Source: Lachnospiraceae bacterium (GTDB taxonomy: Bacteria; Bacillota; Clostridia; Lachnospirales; Lachnospiraceae). From it: 64,000 nt of DNA. The notes under the pieces were generated by a model that saw only the letters and a program-made list of their open reading frames with translations, searched no databases and had not been told where the DNA came from. Positions 8,775 through 17,596 of this stretch are shown in pieces. The number at the start of each line of letters is the position of its first letter. Position 1 is the first letter of the stretch. The DNA is taken from positions 142,632 through 206,631 of the forward strand of contig CABIXN010000005.1 of the NCBI GenBank assembly GCA_902362715.1, written 5' to 3'. The position numbers and the translations under genes were made by a program.

Positions 8775-9830
8775 TTAAGTTAAAAGCAACAGCGCATCAT
8801 CCGGAATATACACCTTCACAAACGCTTCCTCTGCCAGCTCCTTGGCTTTCTGCTTATCTAACAGCACACGAACCTGTCCTTTTCCACCCTCTGCAGGACA
8901 AAGTACCAGTTCTGATTCAAACTGCTGCTCTAGCAGATGATCTACCTTTAATACCGCTTCATTTTCTCCTAAAAGTATCTCCATACTCTCTGCAGCGCTG
9001 ATTTTTATATCATGAGCTCTAGCGCCGATATAAGCGAAGTTTTCCGGTATCTCTCTTTTCGTAACAAAAACCATATTCCAGTCATGGGCCCTTACTTTAT
9101 GTTCAGAAATACGGGATGCCGCGGAAATATTTCTGCAGCCGGAAATCCGGGCCGCCGCCGCTGTTTTTGGATTTCTGAAAAATTCTTTTTTCTCCTGAAT
9201 GGTTTCAATATGACCCTGATTTATCACACAGACCCTGTCACACAAATGGTAAACTTCATCTCTGCTGTGGGAAACAAACAGCACTGTCTTATTTACCTTT
9301 TCCAGAATCTCCAAAAGCTCTTCTTCCATCTGCCACTTCAGATAGCTGTCCAAGGCAGATAAAGGCTCATCCAGCAGCAAAATATCTGGCTCTGCAGCCA
9401 TCATCCGGGCCAGAGCAACCCGCTGCTTCTGACCGCCGGAAAGCTGTGTGGGCAGATGTTTTTCAAGCCCCTGCAGCTGAAATTTCTCCACAAAGCTGTC
9501 CACCACCTGGCAGGAAGGCTTCTTTCCCATTCCGGACATAATATTTTGTTCTACTGTAAGATTGGGAAACAAAGCGTAATCCTGAAACATATAACCTACC
9601 TTACGCTTTTGCGGACGCAGATTAATTCTGGCCCCAGAGTCGAACACTACCCGGTCATTGATCACAATCCTGCCTTCATCCGGGGTCTCAATTCCGGCTA
9701 TACATTTTAATGTCATGCTTTTTCCGCAGCCGGAGGCTCCCAGCAGTGCAAAAACTTCCTGCTCTGCACAAAAATCAACTTTCAGATGAAAATTACCTAT
9801 TTTTTTTTGGATATTTACTTCTATGGACAT
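8775..9830 (-). CDS. modC: Molybdate ABC transporter ATPase
   Basis: Energises molybdate (or tungstate) import with ModB and ModA at the inner face of the membrane. At 351 aa it has a full ABC domain: Walker A GASGCGKS at 31-38, Q-loop MFQDYALFPNLTV, signature LSGGQKQR near 130, Walker B ILLLDEPLSALD, H-loop FVSHSRDEV. A C-terminal region from about 235 corresponds to the MOP/TOBE oxyanion-binding part, here rather divergent. It follows modB by 9 bp behind AGGAG. Specificity is inferred from ModA. Confidence 0.92.
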   Translation of the reverse strand: MSIEVNIQKKIGNFHLKVDFCAEQEVFALLGASGCGKSMTLKCIAGIETPDEGRIVINDRVVFDSGARINLRPQKRKVGYMFQDYALFPNLTVEQNIMSGMGKKPSCQVVDSFVEKFQLQGLEKHLPTQLSGGQKQRVALARMMAAEPDILLLDEPLSALDSYLKWQMEEELLEILEKVNKTVLFVSHSRDEVYHLCDRVCVINQGHIETIQEKKEFFRNPKTAAAARISGCRNISAASRISEHKVRAHDWNMVFVTKREIPENFAYIGARAHDIKISAAESMEILLGENEAVLKVDHLLEQQFESELVLCPAEGGKGQVRVLLDKQKAKELAEEAFVKVYIPDDALLLLT

Positions 9831-9839
9831 ATCTTTCTC

Positions 9840-10535
9840 CTACCAGCGCTGTATATTCTTCATATTCTTTCCTGCCACCAGATTCATTGCGACAATTACC
9901 CCAAAAGCAATCAGCATAATAATTATAACCCACACACCTGCGGTTACATAATCACCGTCCTGGATAACCATAGCAATTTTCTGGGAAATTGTAGAGGTCT
10001 TTCCGGGAATATTTCCTGCCAGCATGGAGGTTGCTCCGTATTCTCCCAGAGCTCTGGCAAAAGTAAGAATTGTTCCTGAAATAATTCCGGGTCCTGCATT
10101 GGGCACAACAATTCTCCAAAAAATCCGCGTCTCAGGCATTCCAAGGGTACGTCCGGCATAAATAAGATTCATATCCAGCTGCTCAAAAGCTGCTCTTGCG
10201 TTCCGGTACATCAGCGGAAATGCAATCACAGTGGCAGCCAGTATACAGCCGCCCCAGGTCTGCACCACGCTGAGTCCGAAATGATCAAATAAAAACATCC
10301 CGAAAGGACGTCTTCTGCTAAACAGCAGCAACAAAAAAAAGCCGGCCACCGTAGGCGGCAGAACCATCGGAAGTGTCAGTATGCCGTCTGCAACGGCTTT
10401 TACCCTGGGACCTGCGTGAACTACACGATTAGCGGCAAAAATCCCCAGGAAAAACGATATCACCGTGGCAACTGCTCCTGTTTTTAATGAAATCATCAGC
10501 GGACTCCAGTCCAGTGACTGAATAATCTCTCCCAT
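9840..10535 (-). CDS. modB: Molybdate ABC transporter permease
   Basis: Membrane channel of the ModABC importer, about 231 aa with five or six membrane segments. The start WSPLMISLKTGAVATVISFFLG and the coupling motif EQLDMNLIYAGRTLGMPETRIFWRIVVPNA (EAA loop, near residue 125) are typical of ModB, as is ARALGEYGATSMLAGNIPGKTST. The ATG at 10535 is preferred because AAAGG lies eight bases upstream; an ATG at 10544 is also in frame. It lies between modA and modC in the operon. Confidence 0.93.
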   Translation of the reverse strand: MGEIIQSLDWSPLMISLKTGAVATVISFFLGIFAANRVVHAGPRVKAVADGILTLPMVLPPTVAGFFLLLLFSRRRPFGMFLFDHFGLSVVQTWGGCILAATVIAFPLMYRNARAAFEQLDMNLIYAGRTLGMPETRIFWRIVVPNAGPGIISGTILTFARALGEYGATSMLAGNIPGKTSTISQKIAMVIQDGDYVTAGVWVIIIMLIAFGVIVAMNLVAGKNMKNIQRW

Positions 10536-10572
10536 AACATTCATCCTTTCTCAATCTGTGGTAACTGACAGA

Positions 10573-10599
10573 AGCGCCAAAACAAAGCTGTTTGGCGCT
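10573..10599. other. Intercistronic hairpin between modA and modB
   Basis: Nine-bp perfect arms (10573-10581, 10591-10599) around a nine-base loop. On the minus strand no T-run follows, so full termination is unlikely. Stems in this place commonly let the binding-protein gene be expressed above the permease and ATPase genes. Confidence 0.6.
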
Positions 10600-10661
10600 C
10601 CTGATTAATTATTTAAACCGGCGGGATTGTTATGATACCGGCTTCACAAAAACGTTACCTC

Positions 10662-11573
10662 TTAGTTTGGTACGTCTGTATCAAAATAATATTTCTGGAA
10701 AATCTCTTTTGCTGCATCTGATGTTAAGAAATTAATAAAATCAAGTGCTGCTTTTTTCTCTAATTCATCTGCCTGGTCATTGTTTACCTGAGCAACCGGG
10801 TAAATGATGTCGCCAGTTAAATCATAAGGTACAACCTGTAAAATGTCCAGTTTATCTTCCAGACCGTATGTATCTGATTTGTAAACAGTTCCAACTTCGT
10901 TAGAGCCTTCCGCTACTGCAGAAGTTACGGCAGTTACATTGGCACATTCATTGATTTCAATTCCGCCCAGAGCATCGGATACTTCTTTTGTAGTAATTTT
11001 AGATACATCCTCTGCTTCCGGAAGCATTTTGGAATTAACCATTGCCTGACGTGTGTATTTTCCTGCCGGAACACTGCCGTCAGCAAGTGCAAAGCTGGCT
11101 GCGTCTTTGATGTTCTCAAGACCGGTTACCTTTGTATCGCTTCCTTTATGTGTAACTACACAAAGCTGGTTGTTTACAACATTGTATCTGGTTCCGTCAA
11201 CAACCATCTTGTCATCGTTCTGAAGTGTATCCATCTGTTTTTGTGCTGCTGAGAAAAAGATATCACAGTTTCCGCCTTCTTCAATCTGAGTCAGAAGTGT
11301 TCCTGAACTATCATAATTTCCAACAATCTTAACATTTGGCTGTGTTTCATTATATTTCTGAATCAGCTCTTCCATAACGGTATTCAGACTTGCTGCTGCA
11401 AAAAGGTTTACTGTTGTCTCGCCCAGCTGATCTCCTTCTGCTCCTGCTGATGCCTGGTCCTCTTTTGTTGTGGAAGTTCCCTGATCTTTATCTGCGTCTT
11501 TATTGCCGCATCCAGCTAAAAAGGATGCTCCAAGTACACAGGTTAATAATACTGCTGCAATTCTTCTTTTCAT
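10662..11573 (-). CDS. modA: Molybdate-binding lipoprotein
   Basis: Extracellular molybdate receptor of ModABC, anchored as a lipoprotein. ATG 11573 follows a clear GGAGG; the frame continues upstream to 11630 but lacks a site there. Residues 1-22 are a signal peptide with lipobox FLAGC. The mature part has the ModA landmarks TTVNLFAAASLN, the GNYDSSGTLLTQIEEGGNCDIFFSAA segment, and a C-terminal ALDFINFLTSDAAKEIFQKYYF. About 303 aa, slightly longer than average because of a polar linker after the lipobox. Family members can prefer tungstate. Confidence 0.93.
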   Translation of the reverse strand: MKRRIAAVLLTCVLGASFLAGCGNKDADKDQGTSTTKEDQASAGAEGDQLGETTVNLFAAASLNTVMEELIQKYNETQPNVKIVGNYDSSGTLLTQIEEGGNCDIFFSAAQKQMDTLQNDDKMVVDGTRYNVVNNQLCVVTHKGSDTKVTGLENIKDAASFALADGSVPAGKYTRQAMVNSKMLPEAEDVSKITTKEVSDALGGIEINECANVTAVTSAVAEGSNEVGTVYKSDTYGLEDKLDILQVVPYDLTGDIIYPVAQVNNDQADELEKKAALDFINFLTSDAAKEIFQKYYFDTDVPN

Positions 11574-11630
11574 CTTTTTTCCTCCAAAATACTTGTGTTT
11601 TGTTATGCCCCTTAGAAAAGGTATATTCAT

Positions 11631-11658
11631 ATTGTACAGTTTTTTAACTTTTTGTCAA
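11631..11658 (-). promoter_or_regulatory. Promoter of modA
   Basis: On the minus strand TTGACA (11658-11653), a 16-bp spacer, and TACAAT (11636-11631) form a near-consensus sigma-A promoter about 58 bp before the modA start. It lies downstream of the structured region at 11704-11905, so that region need not be part of the modA message. Confidence 0.7.
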
Positions 11659-11703
11659 CAAAGCAACTTCGTTTTTCTTCTGTTTTATGATGTTTATTTT
11701 CCC

Positions 11704-11905
11704 TTTATTAATCCATATTCTGCATAACTCGCCAGACTGCTGCCGCTTTAGCTCCTGCTTTATAACAAATGTGCCCTGGCATATTTCCGTGCCGGGCAAG
11801 TTGTCTGCGGCACTTTGAAGCTTTGCGCAAGTGTACTTTCCCCAAACGTACAGATGCCTCCGCAAGGCCGCTTTCGCAGCTTTGCCGGAGGCATCCAAAG
11901 CAGTT
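11704..11905 (-). other. Structured non-coding region beside modA
   Basis: Read on the minus strand, a long hairpin (arms near 11893-11881 and 11863-11851, with one bulged base and an inner stem closed by a GAAA tetraloop) is followed by a TGTAC/GTACA hairpin and then by two competing stems (GTGCCG with CGGCAC, or GCCCGGCA with TGCCAGGGC). The position next to a molybdate operon and the GNRA-capped stem recall the Moco riboswitch, but I cannot match its consensus from memory and a strong modA promoter lies downstream. It could instead be the 3' end of the regulator message or a palindromic repeat. Confidence 0.45.
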
Positions 11906-11918
11906 ATTCTATTTGTAA

Positions 11919-12800
11919 TTACAACAGCCGTTTCCCTATATTTGTAACATTGTATCCGTCAATAGATTCCGCTTCTTTTCGGAAGCGCTCTGACTGAATG
12001 ACTTCTACAATTTTCTGATAAGGCTCCCGCTCCAGATCTGAGGTACGGATTACCATATCATAGCTTTCCTCTTTCAGCGGGATAAACTCGATTCCTTCTA
12101 CCTGCTTGCTTGTTTTTTCATTGCCGATAGACACATCCCCACTGCCTCTTTGCACCATAGAAGCTGCTATGAGGTGAGACTCAGCAATATTTTTATATCC
12201 TTTAATACTGCTGGTGGGTATCCCGCCCAGTTTACACATTTCATCAATAAACACCCGGATCCCGCTGCCCTTTTCACGATTAACAAGCACTACATCATCC
12301 CGCATAAGGTCTTCAAACTTTGTAATATTTTTCGGATTTCCTTTTTTTACGTACAGCCCCTGCCACCGTTTGATGAGATGAAACACTGCCAGCTGCTCTC
12401 CTGGAAGCATACGCTCTACATAAGGAAGATTGTACGTATTACTTTTTCCGTCCCAGAGATGACAGGTTGCAATGTGATCCTCATGCTGATACATTTCATA
12501 TAATCCATTGTAGCTGCCTAAAGGAGACCGGTAAGCGCGGTAATTTTTAATTTTCATTTCATTAAACATGGCGCACAGCGCATCCAGCATAATGTCCTGT
12601 CCGCAAATTACAATATTACAGTTTTCCTCATCCTGTTTAATAATTCCCAGATACTGATACACATCCTTCTGGGCAATACGGAACTGTTTTCCCATTTTAG
12701 TAGCTTTTAAATCCCCTCTTTTAATCATTTCATAAACTGTATTTTTTTTCACCTGAAGCATCTCAGCTACTTCTACCGGTGTCAACAAACGCTCGTCCAT
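11919..12800 (-). CDS. HTH regulator with molybdate-binding-like domain
   Basis: A protein of about 293 aa. Residues about 5-55 are an excisionase/MerR-type helix-turn-helix (LLTPVEVAEMLQVKKNTVYEMIKRG), and residues about 80-285 are a periplasmic-binding-protein-like domain of the kind fused to such HTHs in molybdate regulators (VNREKGSGIRVFIDEM, HLIAASMVQRGSGDVSIG, ERFRKEAESIDGYN). Standing directly upstream of modABC, it is probably a ModE-like sensor of molybdate that controls transport or Moco enzymes; that role is inference. ATG 12800 is chosen because GAGGGG lies five bases upstream. The gene is 29 bp after the L,D-transpeptidase gene. Confidence 0.8.
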   Translation of the reverse strand: MDERLLTPVEVAEMLQVKKNTVYEMIKRGDLKATKMGKQFRIAQKDVYQYLGIIKQDEENCNIVICGQDIMLDALCAMFNEMKIKNYRAYRSPLGSYNGLYEMYQHEDHIATCHLWDGKSNTYNLPYVERMLPGEQLAVFHLIKRWQGLYVKKGNPKNITKFEDLMRDDVVLVNREKGSGIRVFIDEMCKLGGIPTSSIKGYKNIAESHLIAASMVQRGSGDVSIGNEKTSKQVEGIEFIPLKEESYDMVIRTSDLEREPYQKIVEVIQSERFRKEAESIDGYNVTNIGKRLL

Positions 12801-12829
12801 ATTTTCCCCTCTCATCTGCTTTCTATCTA

Positions 12830-14380
12830 TTAGCTGTTATTCTCAGCTGCTTCCCCGTCGCTTTGGGTCTTATCCGTTGTTTTCTCTTCTTCCGTTTTCT
12901 TTTCTTCTTTCTTCTCATCCTTCTTATTTTCTGTTTTCTTCTTACTATTTCCGGAAGATTTTTTCACCTGCTCGGTACCCGGAAGATTGTATACCAGTAC
13001 AGGATCCCCTGTCTTTAACTGTGCAAAAATCTTCTGGGCAGCACTGTATGGAAGATTAATACAGCCGTGGGAGCCGCCTGTTTTGTATATAGTACCTCCA
13101 AAAGTACTCCGCCATGTGGCGTCATGAAGTCCTACCCCGCCGTTAAAGGGCATCCAGAACGACACCGGAGAAGCATACCCAGGCCCCCTGAGCACCGCAC
13201 CTTTTTGTGTATAGGTAACGGCATAGCTTCCGGTGGGTGTTGTATAGCCTTTTGCTACATTTCCGGAAACAAAATCTGTATCCACAACTTTTACTCCGTT
13301 CTTATAAAAATATAAGTGCTGGGCTGTCAGATTGATTTCCACATACGTATTTCCATAATCCGCGCCTTTATGGCTTTTTCCTTTTCTTGCATAAACCGGT
13401 TCCCTTGTGACTGATTTATGAGCCAGGACATTTTCTTTCAAGGTCTCTATTTCCTTTTCCTGATTCAGCTTCCAGCCGTAATTTCCGGCAGGTACCGTAA
13501 CCGTTTTTCCCCAGGATGTTTTTAATGTATGTCCCTGATCTACCGTATTATATTTTCCGGCAAAGGCTGATACATATTCTTTTAATGCATCCTCGTTGAA
13601 AACCACTTTCATTTTATCATCTGTTTTCAGCCATTTGCTCATTTCTTTTTTACTGACAGTTACAGTCCCCGCATCCAGCATATCATAATTAATTTCTGTC
13701 TGCATCAGCTGATTCAGCTTTTCACATGCATCTGTCACTTCCTCTGACTTTTCTGTGTATGCCGGGTCCTGATAGCAGCCGGCCTCCTCTAAATCCAGTT
13801 CTTTTTGAAGTTCCATAACAGAAGCTGTAACCTTCTCTTTTAAGATCTCTTCCTGAATGGTAGTCCCGAAAACCGCCGGTTTGATCTCATATGCTTCCTG
13901 ATCAGAAAAAACGACCTTTGCATTTTCCGGTTTCTGCATCTTTTCCTTATCCATACAGGACAGCCGGCTGATTGTCTGGGCAAATGCATTTTCATTATAC
14001 TCAAGAGCTGTCCCAGGATTATACTTATGATCTTTTCCTATCTGAAACAGCCAGCCAAAGCTGCCCTGTTCCTTCAAAAGCTTTTCATAGGTGTCGTCAA
14101 ATACCGCTTTCAGTTCAAAGTCACTGCCCTTTATTGTTTCTATTTTATCCGCCCGCTTTTTTAAGGTAAGCTCATATCCCTCTACCTCATCCCTGATAGT
14201 CTGCTGTACCTCTTCCACTGTTTTGCCAAAACAGGACGCTCCGTTAATAAAAGTATTCGGCAGAAAATGTTTCATAAAATAAATTGCAACAATGAAATAG
14301 ACAACCACAAGCACCAGAACAATCCCTGCCATCAAAAACAAAGTTTTCTGCTTCTTTGTTTTTTCTTTCCAGTTTTTCAT
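12830..14380 (-). CDS. L,D-transpeptidase with peptidoglycan-binding domain
   Basis: Cell-wall cross-linking enzyme of the YkuD family, about 516 aa. ATG 14380 follows AAGGAG by eight bases. Residues about 10-35 are a membrane anchor; a middle region (about 60-320) matches the putative peptidoglycan-binding domain found ahead of clostridial YkuD domains; the catalytic domain follows with GLHDATW and the active-site block GGSHGCINLPYSAA, Cys being the nucleophile. The last 50 residues are a very charged K/E-rich tail. Such enzymes form 3-3 cross-links or attach proteins to the wall outside the membrane. Confidence 0.9.
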   Translation of the reverse strand: MKNWKEKTKKQKTLFLMAGIVLVLVVVYFIVAIYFMKHFLPNTFINGASCFGKTVEEVQQTIRDEVEGYELTLKKRADKIETIKGSDFELKAVFDDTYEKLLKEQGSFGWLFQIGKDHKYNPGTALEYNENAFAQTISRLSCMDKEKMQKPENAKVVFSDQEAYEIKPAVFGTTIQEEILKEKVTASVMELQKELDLEEAGCYQDPAYTEKSEEVTDACEKLNQLMQTEINYDMLDAGTVTVSKKEMSKWLKTDDKMKVVFNEDALKEYVSAFAGKYNTVDQGHTLKTSWGKTVTVPAGNYGWKLNQEKEIETLKENVLAHKSVTREPVYARKGKSHKGADYGNTYVEINLTAQHLYFYKNGVKVVDTDFVSGNVAKGYTTPTGSYAVTYTQKGAVLRGPGYASPVSFWMPFNGGVGLHDATWRSTFGGTIYKTGGSHGCINLPYSAAQKIFAQLKTGDPVLVYNLPGTEQVKKSSGNSKKKTENKKDEKKEEKKTEEEKTTDKTQSDGEAAENNS

Positions 14381-14483
14381 AACCCGCTCCTTTGTCTTTT
14401 GTATCTGTTCTCTCAAAGTCCGGAAAACACTTAATATTTATTATATAATTTATGAATTTTCTTTGTCAACCTGCAACTTCCTC

Positions 14484-14511
14484 TTGCAATTATCTGCAAA
14501 TGTGTTACAAT
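14484..14511 (+). promoter_or_regulatory. Promoter of tRNA-Pro
   Basis: TTGCAA at 14484-14489, a 16-bp spacer and TACAAT at 14506-14511, 21 bp before the mature tRNA. It may also drive the PAP2 gene downstream. Confidence 0.55.
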
Positions 14512-14532
14512 CACTCTTGACCCATATTTTAT

Positions 14533-14606
14533 CGGGGTGTGGCTTAGTCTGGTAAAGCGCTCGTCTGGGGGGCGAGAGATCGCAAGTTCAAATCTTGTCA
14601 CTCCGA
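14533..14606 (+). tRNA. tRNA-Pro (anticodon GGG)
   Basis: A 74-nt cloverleaf: acceptor arms CGGGGTG and CACTCCG pair with one G-U, the anticodon stem CTCGT/GCGAG encloses loop CTGGGGG giving anticodon GGG, and the T arm GCAAG-TTCAAAT-CTTGT is canonical. CCA is not encoded. Confidence 0.92.
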
Positions 14607-14630
14607 TTTTATTTTTTTAGAGGTGATTTC

Positions 14631-15299
14631 ATGAAAAAGTTATTTTTGAAATACAAGCATGGGTTGTGGCTGCTGTATGTCTTTTTTTATTTTCCCTGTT
14701 TTTCCTATCTGGAAAAAACAGTAACCACACAGTTTCATGAGATCCACATGTCTGTTGATGATCTGATTCCTTTCTGTGAATATTTTATTATCCCTTATTA
14801 TCTCTGGTTTTTATTTGTAATTATTGCTGTTATATATTTCTTTTTCAGAGATGCATCAGAATTTAACCGCTTCTGCATTTTTCTTGGAGTAGGTATGACA
14901 TTGTTTCTTTTTATATCGGCCATTTATCCAAACGGCCATTATTTAAGACCTGAGAACTTCCCCAGGGACAATGTCTTTACAGATCTGGTCCGGCTGTTGT
15001 ACGAAAGCGATACGCCTACCAATTTATTTCCAAGTATTCATGTATATAATTCCGTTGCCGTAATGCTGGCTGTTCTTTACAGCAGATATTTAAAAAAACG
15101 GCCGGTTATCCGCTGGGGCTCTGTAGTCCTCACAATACTGATTATTTTATCTACCTTGTTTTTAAAACAGCATTCTCTTTTTGATGTTCTCACGGCATTT
15201 CTGCTGGCATTTGTCATGTGGGGGCTCATCTATAGTCCATGTGCAGTAAAGCTGGCCGGGAAAAAGCCGGTGGGTGATAACAAGGCACAGCAGATATAA
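14631..15299 (+). CDS. PAP2 family membrane phosphatase
   Basis: About 222 aa with five or six membrane segments. The family's catalytic histidines appear in LFPSIHVYNS (near residue 140) and KQHSLFDVLTAF (near 183), matching the PSxH and HxxxD blocks of type 2 phosphatidic acid phosphatases; the first KxxxxxxRP block is weak. Likely substrates are lipid phosphates or undecaprenyl pyrophosphate on the outer face of the membrane, not decidable here. ATG 14631 follows AGAGGTGAT. It starts only 24 bp after tRNA-Pro and may be co-transcribed with it. Confidence 0.8.
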   Translation: MKKLFLKYKHGLWLLYVFFYFPCFSYLEKTVTTQFHEIHMSVDDLIPFCEYFIIPYYLWFLFVIIAVIYFFFRDASEFNRFCIFLGVGMTLFLFISAIYPNGHYLRPENFPRDNVFTDLVRLLYESDTPTNLFPSIHVYNSVAVMLAVLYSRYLKKRPVIRWGSVVLTILIILSTLFLKQHSLFDVLTAFLLAFVMWGLIYSPCAVKLAGKKPVGDNKAQQI

Positions 15300-15316
15300 A
15301 TTTAAAGCCCAAAAAT

Positions 15317-15358
15317 AAAGAGTACAAATCTCCTGTAAAAAGGACCTTCGTACTCTTT
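15317..15358. terminator. Bidirectional terminator between PAP2 and mrp genes
   Basis: Nine-bp arms 15317-15325 and 15350-15358 with an inner TCCT/AGGA stem, followed by eight or more T on the plus strand. It serves the convergent PAP2 gene and the ATPase gene. Confidence 0.8.
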
Positions 15359-15361
15359 TTT

Positions 15362-16186
15362 TTATAAATCCTGAATTTTTTTCACTGCTTCGCCCAGATA
15401 GATATTATCTGCTTTATAGAAAATCCCCTGATCTGCCAGCTCTGCGTATGACGGATCCAGCGGCATTTTTCCAAGTACCGGCATAGCCAGCTCTGACGCT
15501 ATCTCATCAATTTTACTTTCACCAAACAGTTTGATCTCTTTTCCACAGTCCGGACATTTCAGATAACTGTAATTTTCCACTACACCAAGTACAGGAATCT
15601 TCATCATCTGCGCCATATTATAGGCTTTTTTGACAATCATCTGTACCAGATCCTGAGGAGAAGTTACAATGACAATCCCGTCTACCGGAAGTGACTGAAA
15701 CACAGTCAGCGGAACATCTCCGGTTCCCGGAGGCATGTCCACAAATAAATAGTCCAGATCTCCCCAGAAAACATCGCTCCAAAACTGTTTTACAACTCCT
15801 GCAAGCACCGGACCTCTCCAGATTACAGGTGCTTCCTCATCTTCCATCAACAGATTGATAGACATAATTTTTGTTCCATCCTCCGCTTCAATGGGAAGAA
15901 TCCCCTGATCGGTTCCCTGTGCCGGTCCATGGATTCCAAACATCTTCGGTATAGAGGGGCCTGTAATATCAGCATCCATAATACCTACCTGGTATCCCTG
16001 TTTTCTCATCATTGCAGCCAGTGAACCGGTTACAAAAGATTTTCCAACACCACCTTTTCCACTGACAACCCCGATTACTTTTTTCACAGATGAATATTGA
16101 TTCAGCTGTTCTAATAGACTTTCCGGCTGACCGGAACATCCTTCACAGCTTTCAGATGTGCATCCGCTGCAGCTGTTTTCTGCCAT
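15362..16186 (-). CDS. Mrp/NBP35 family iron-sulfur carrier ATPase
   Basis: A P-loop ATPase of the Mrp/ApbC/NBP35 family that binds and passes on [4Fe-4S] clusters in the cytoplasm. About 274 aa: a short Cys-rich N-terminus (CSGC, SCEGC), the deviant Walker A GKGGVGKSF near residue 45, the family signature MPPGTGDVPLTVFQSLPVDG and the C-terminal CPDC pair that bridges a cluster between two subunits. ATG 16186 is chosen for AGGAGG eight bases upstream. Not to be confused with the Mrp antiporter genes at 30-37 kb. Confidence 0.92.
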   Translation of the reverse strand: MAENSCSGCTSESCEGCSGQPESLLEQLNQYSSVKKVIGVVSGKGGVGKSFVTGSLAAMMRKQGYQVGIMDADITGPSIPKMFGIHGPAQGTDQGILPIEAEDGTKIMSINLLMEDEEAPVIWRGPVLAGVVKQFWSDVFWGDLDYLFVDMPPGTGDVPLTVFQSLPVDGIVIVTSPQDLVQMIVKKAYNMAQMMKIPVLGVVENYSYLKCPDCGKEIKLFGESKIDEIASELAMPVLGKMPLDPSYAELADQGIFYKADNIYLGEAVKKIQDL

Positions 16187-16366
16187 ATCTTTTTCCTCCT
16201 TTTGCAAATTCCATCTGCTGTTACGTTTTACATCCCACAGCAGATATCAGATTTTATTAGTATACCCTCTTTTTTCCAAAAAAGGAAGGTTTCTGTGCAT
16301 CTTTCCTGCCTGAATATCCCTTTTATATTCTGATGCTCACTTTATTTTCTGCCCCGCTGCTATTTC

Positions 16367-17464
16367 CTATACGCCTTCTGCTTCTATTGCTTCTTTTTTT
16401 GCGAAGATTTCTTTTAATGATTCTGAATAAGGAGCTCTGGCAATACCGTACTCTGTAACAATACCGGCAATCAAACTGTGATCCGTAACATCAAAAGCCG
16501 GATTGAATACCTTCACACCCTCAGGGGCCATCCGCTCCTGATACCACATTTCAGTTACCTCTTCCGGTTTCCTCTGCTCAATTTTGATTGCATCCCCGTT
16601 CGGCGTACTCAGATCTATGGTTGATGTAGGAGCGCAAATGTAGACTGGCACCTGATACTGTTTTGCCACAGCTGCCACTACAGACGTTCCGATTTTATTG
16701 GCGGTATCTCCATTGGCCGCCACTCTGTCACAGCCGACAAATACCGCATTTACCCAGCCATTTTTCATAACCGTGGCAGACATATTGTCACAAATTAAAG
16801 TGACATCCACACCGGAAGCATAAAGCTCGAAAGCTGTGAGACGGGCTCCCTGCAACAGAGGCCTTGTCTCATCTGCAAATACTCTGAACCCATATCCTTT
16901 TTCCTGTCCAAGATAAATGGGTGCAGTGGCAGTTCCATACTTGCTGGCTGCCAGTTTACCAGCATTACAGTGAGTCAAAATTCCATCTCCCGGTTTTACC
17001 AGACTTAAACCGTACTCTCCGATTGTTCTGCACACGCGGATATCCTCTTCCTGAATCTTAATGGATTCTTTCTTTAACAGCTGTTTCAGCTCTGGTACTG
17101 TTTTATCACTGTTCCTGATTATTACCTGCTCCATACGGTTTAAAGCCCAGGAAAGATTTACCGCTGTAGGTCTGGATGAATCCAGATATTCTTTCTGCTT
17201 TTTAAACTCTGCATAAAAGGTATCATAATCTTGCGTGTCAATGCCTTTTGCAAGTATGTAAATCCCATATGCGGCGGCTACACCAATAGCCGGGGCCCCT
17301 CTTACCTGGAGCAGGTAAATGGCGTCCCATATTTCCTGAGCCGTTTTTAAAGATATTAACTCAATGTTCCCCGGCAGCTTTGTCTGATCAATAATCACTA
17401 CTGCACTGTTATCATCATCTAGTGAAACAGTATCGTAATCCATAATATTTCTCTGTATTTCCAT
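16367..17464 (-). CDS. mtnA: Methylthioribose-1-phosphate isomerase
   Basis: Converts 5-methylthioribose-1-phosphate to the ribulose form in methionine salvage or the related DHAP shunt; an eIF-2B-like fold. About 365 aa, the usual length, with [13 protein letters not shown] near residue 50, the catalytic cysteine in [10 protein letters not shown] and the catalytic aspartate in [21 protein letters not shown] 17464 follows AGGAGG. No other salvage gene is adjacent; the Mrp gene downstream is separated by 180 bp. Confidence 0.93.
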   Translation of the reverse strand: MEIQRNIMDYDTVSLDDDNSAVVIIDQTKLPGNIELISLKTAQEIWDAIYLLQVRGAPAIGVAAAYGIYILAKGIDTQDYDTFYAEFKKQKEYLDSSRPTAVNLSWALNRMEQVIIRNSDKTVPELKQLLKKESIKIQEEDIRVCRTIGEYGLSLVKPGDGILTHCNAGKLAASKYGTATAPIYLGQEKGYGFRVFADETRPLLQGARLTAFELYASGVDVTLICDNMSATVMKNGWVNAVFVGCDRVAANGDTANKIGTSVVAAVAKQYQVPVYICAPTSTIDLSTPNGDAIKIEQRKPEEVTEMWYQERMAPEGVKVFNPAFDVTDHSLIAGIVTEYGIARAPYSESLKEIFAKKEAIEAEGV

Positions 17465-17536
17465 GACTTCCTCCTGATATCCTGCTGTATTTTGTATAAA
17501 CATTATATAAACTTTAAGGTTCAGTTGCAAGCAGCA

Positions 17537-17567
17537 TCCCCCGGATCCAAAAAAAGAACCCGGGGGG
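17537..17567. other. GC-rich hairpin between sleC and mtnA
   Basis: About eight bp pair (17537-17544 with 17560-17567) around an A-rich loop. It lies 29 bp after the sleC stop on the minus strand but lacks a clear T-run, so it is only a possible terminator. Confidence 0.4.
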
Positions 17568-17596
17568 ACATATTATATTGCCTTCGTATATAGTTT

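Noticed and set aside
11644..11898. 84-codon minus-strand frame across the structured region by modA
   Set aside because: No ribosome binding site, low-complexity lysine-rich end, and it spans the modA promoter and the hairpins.
11704..11905. Firm naming of this region as a Moco riboswitch
   Set aside because: Location and a GNRA-capped stem fit, but I cannot verify the consensus, and the best modA promoter lies downstream of it.
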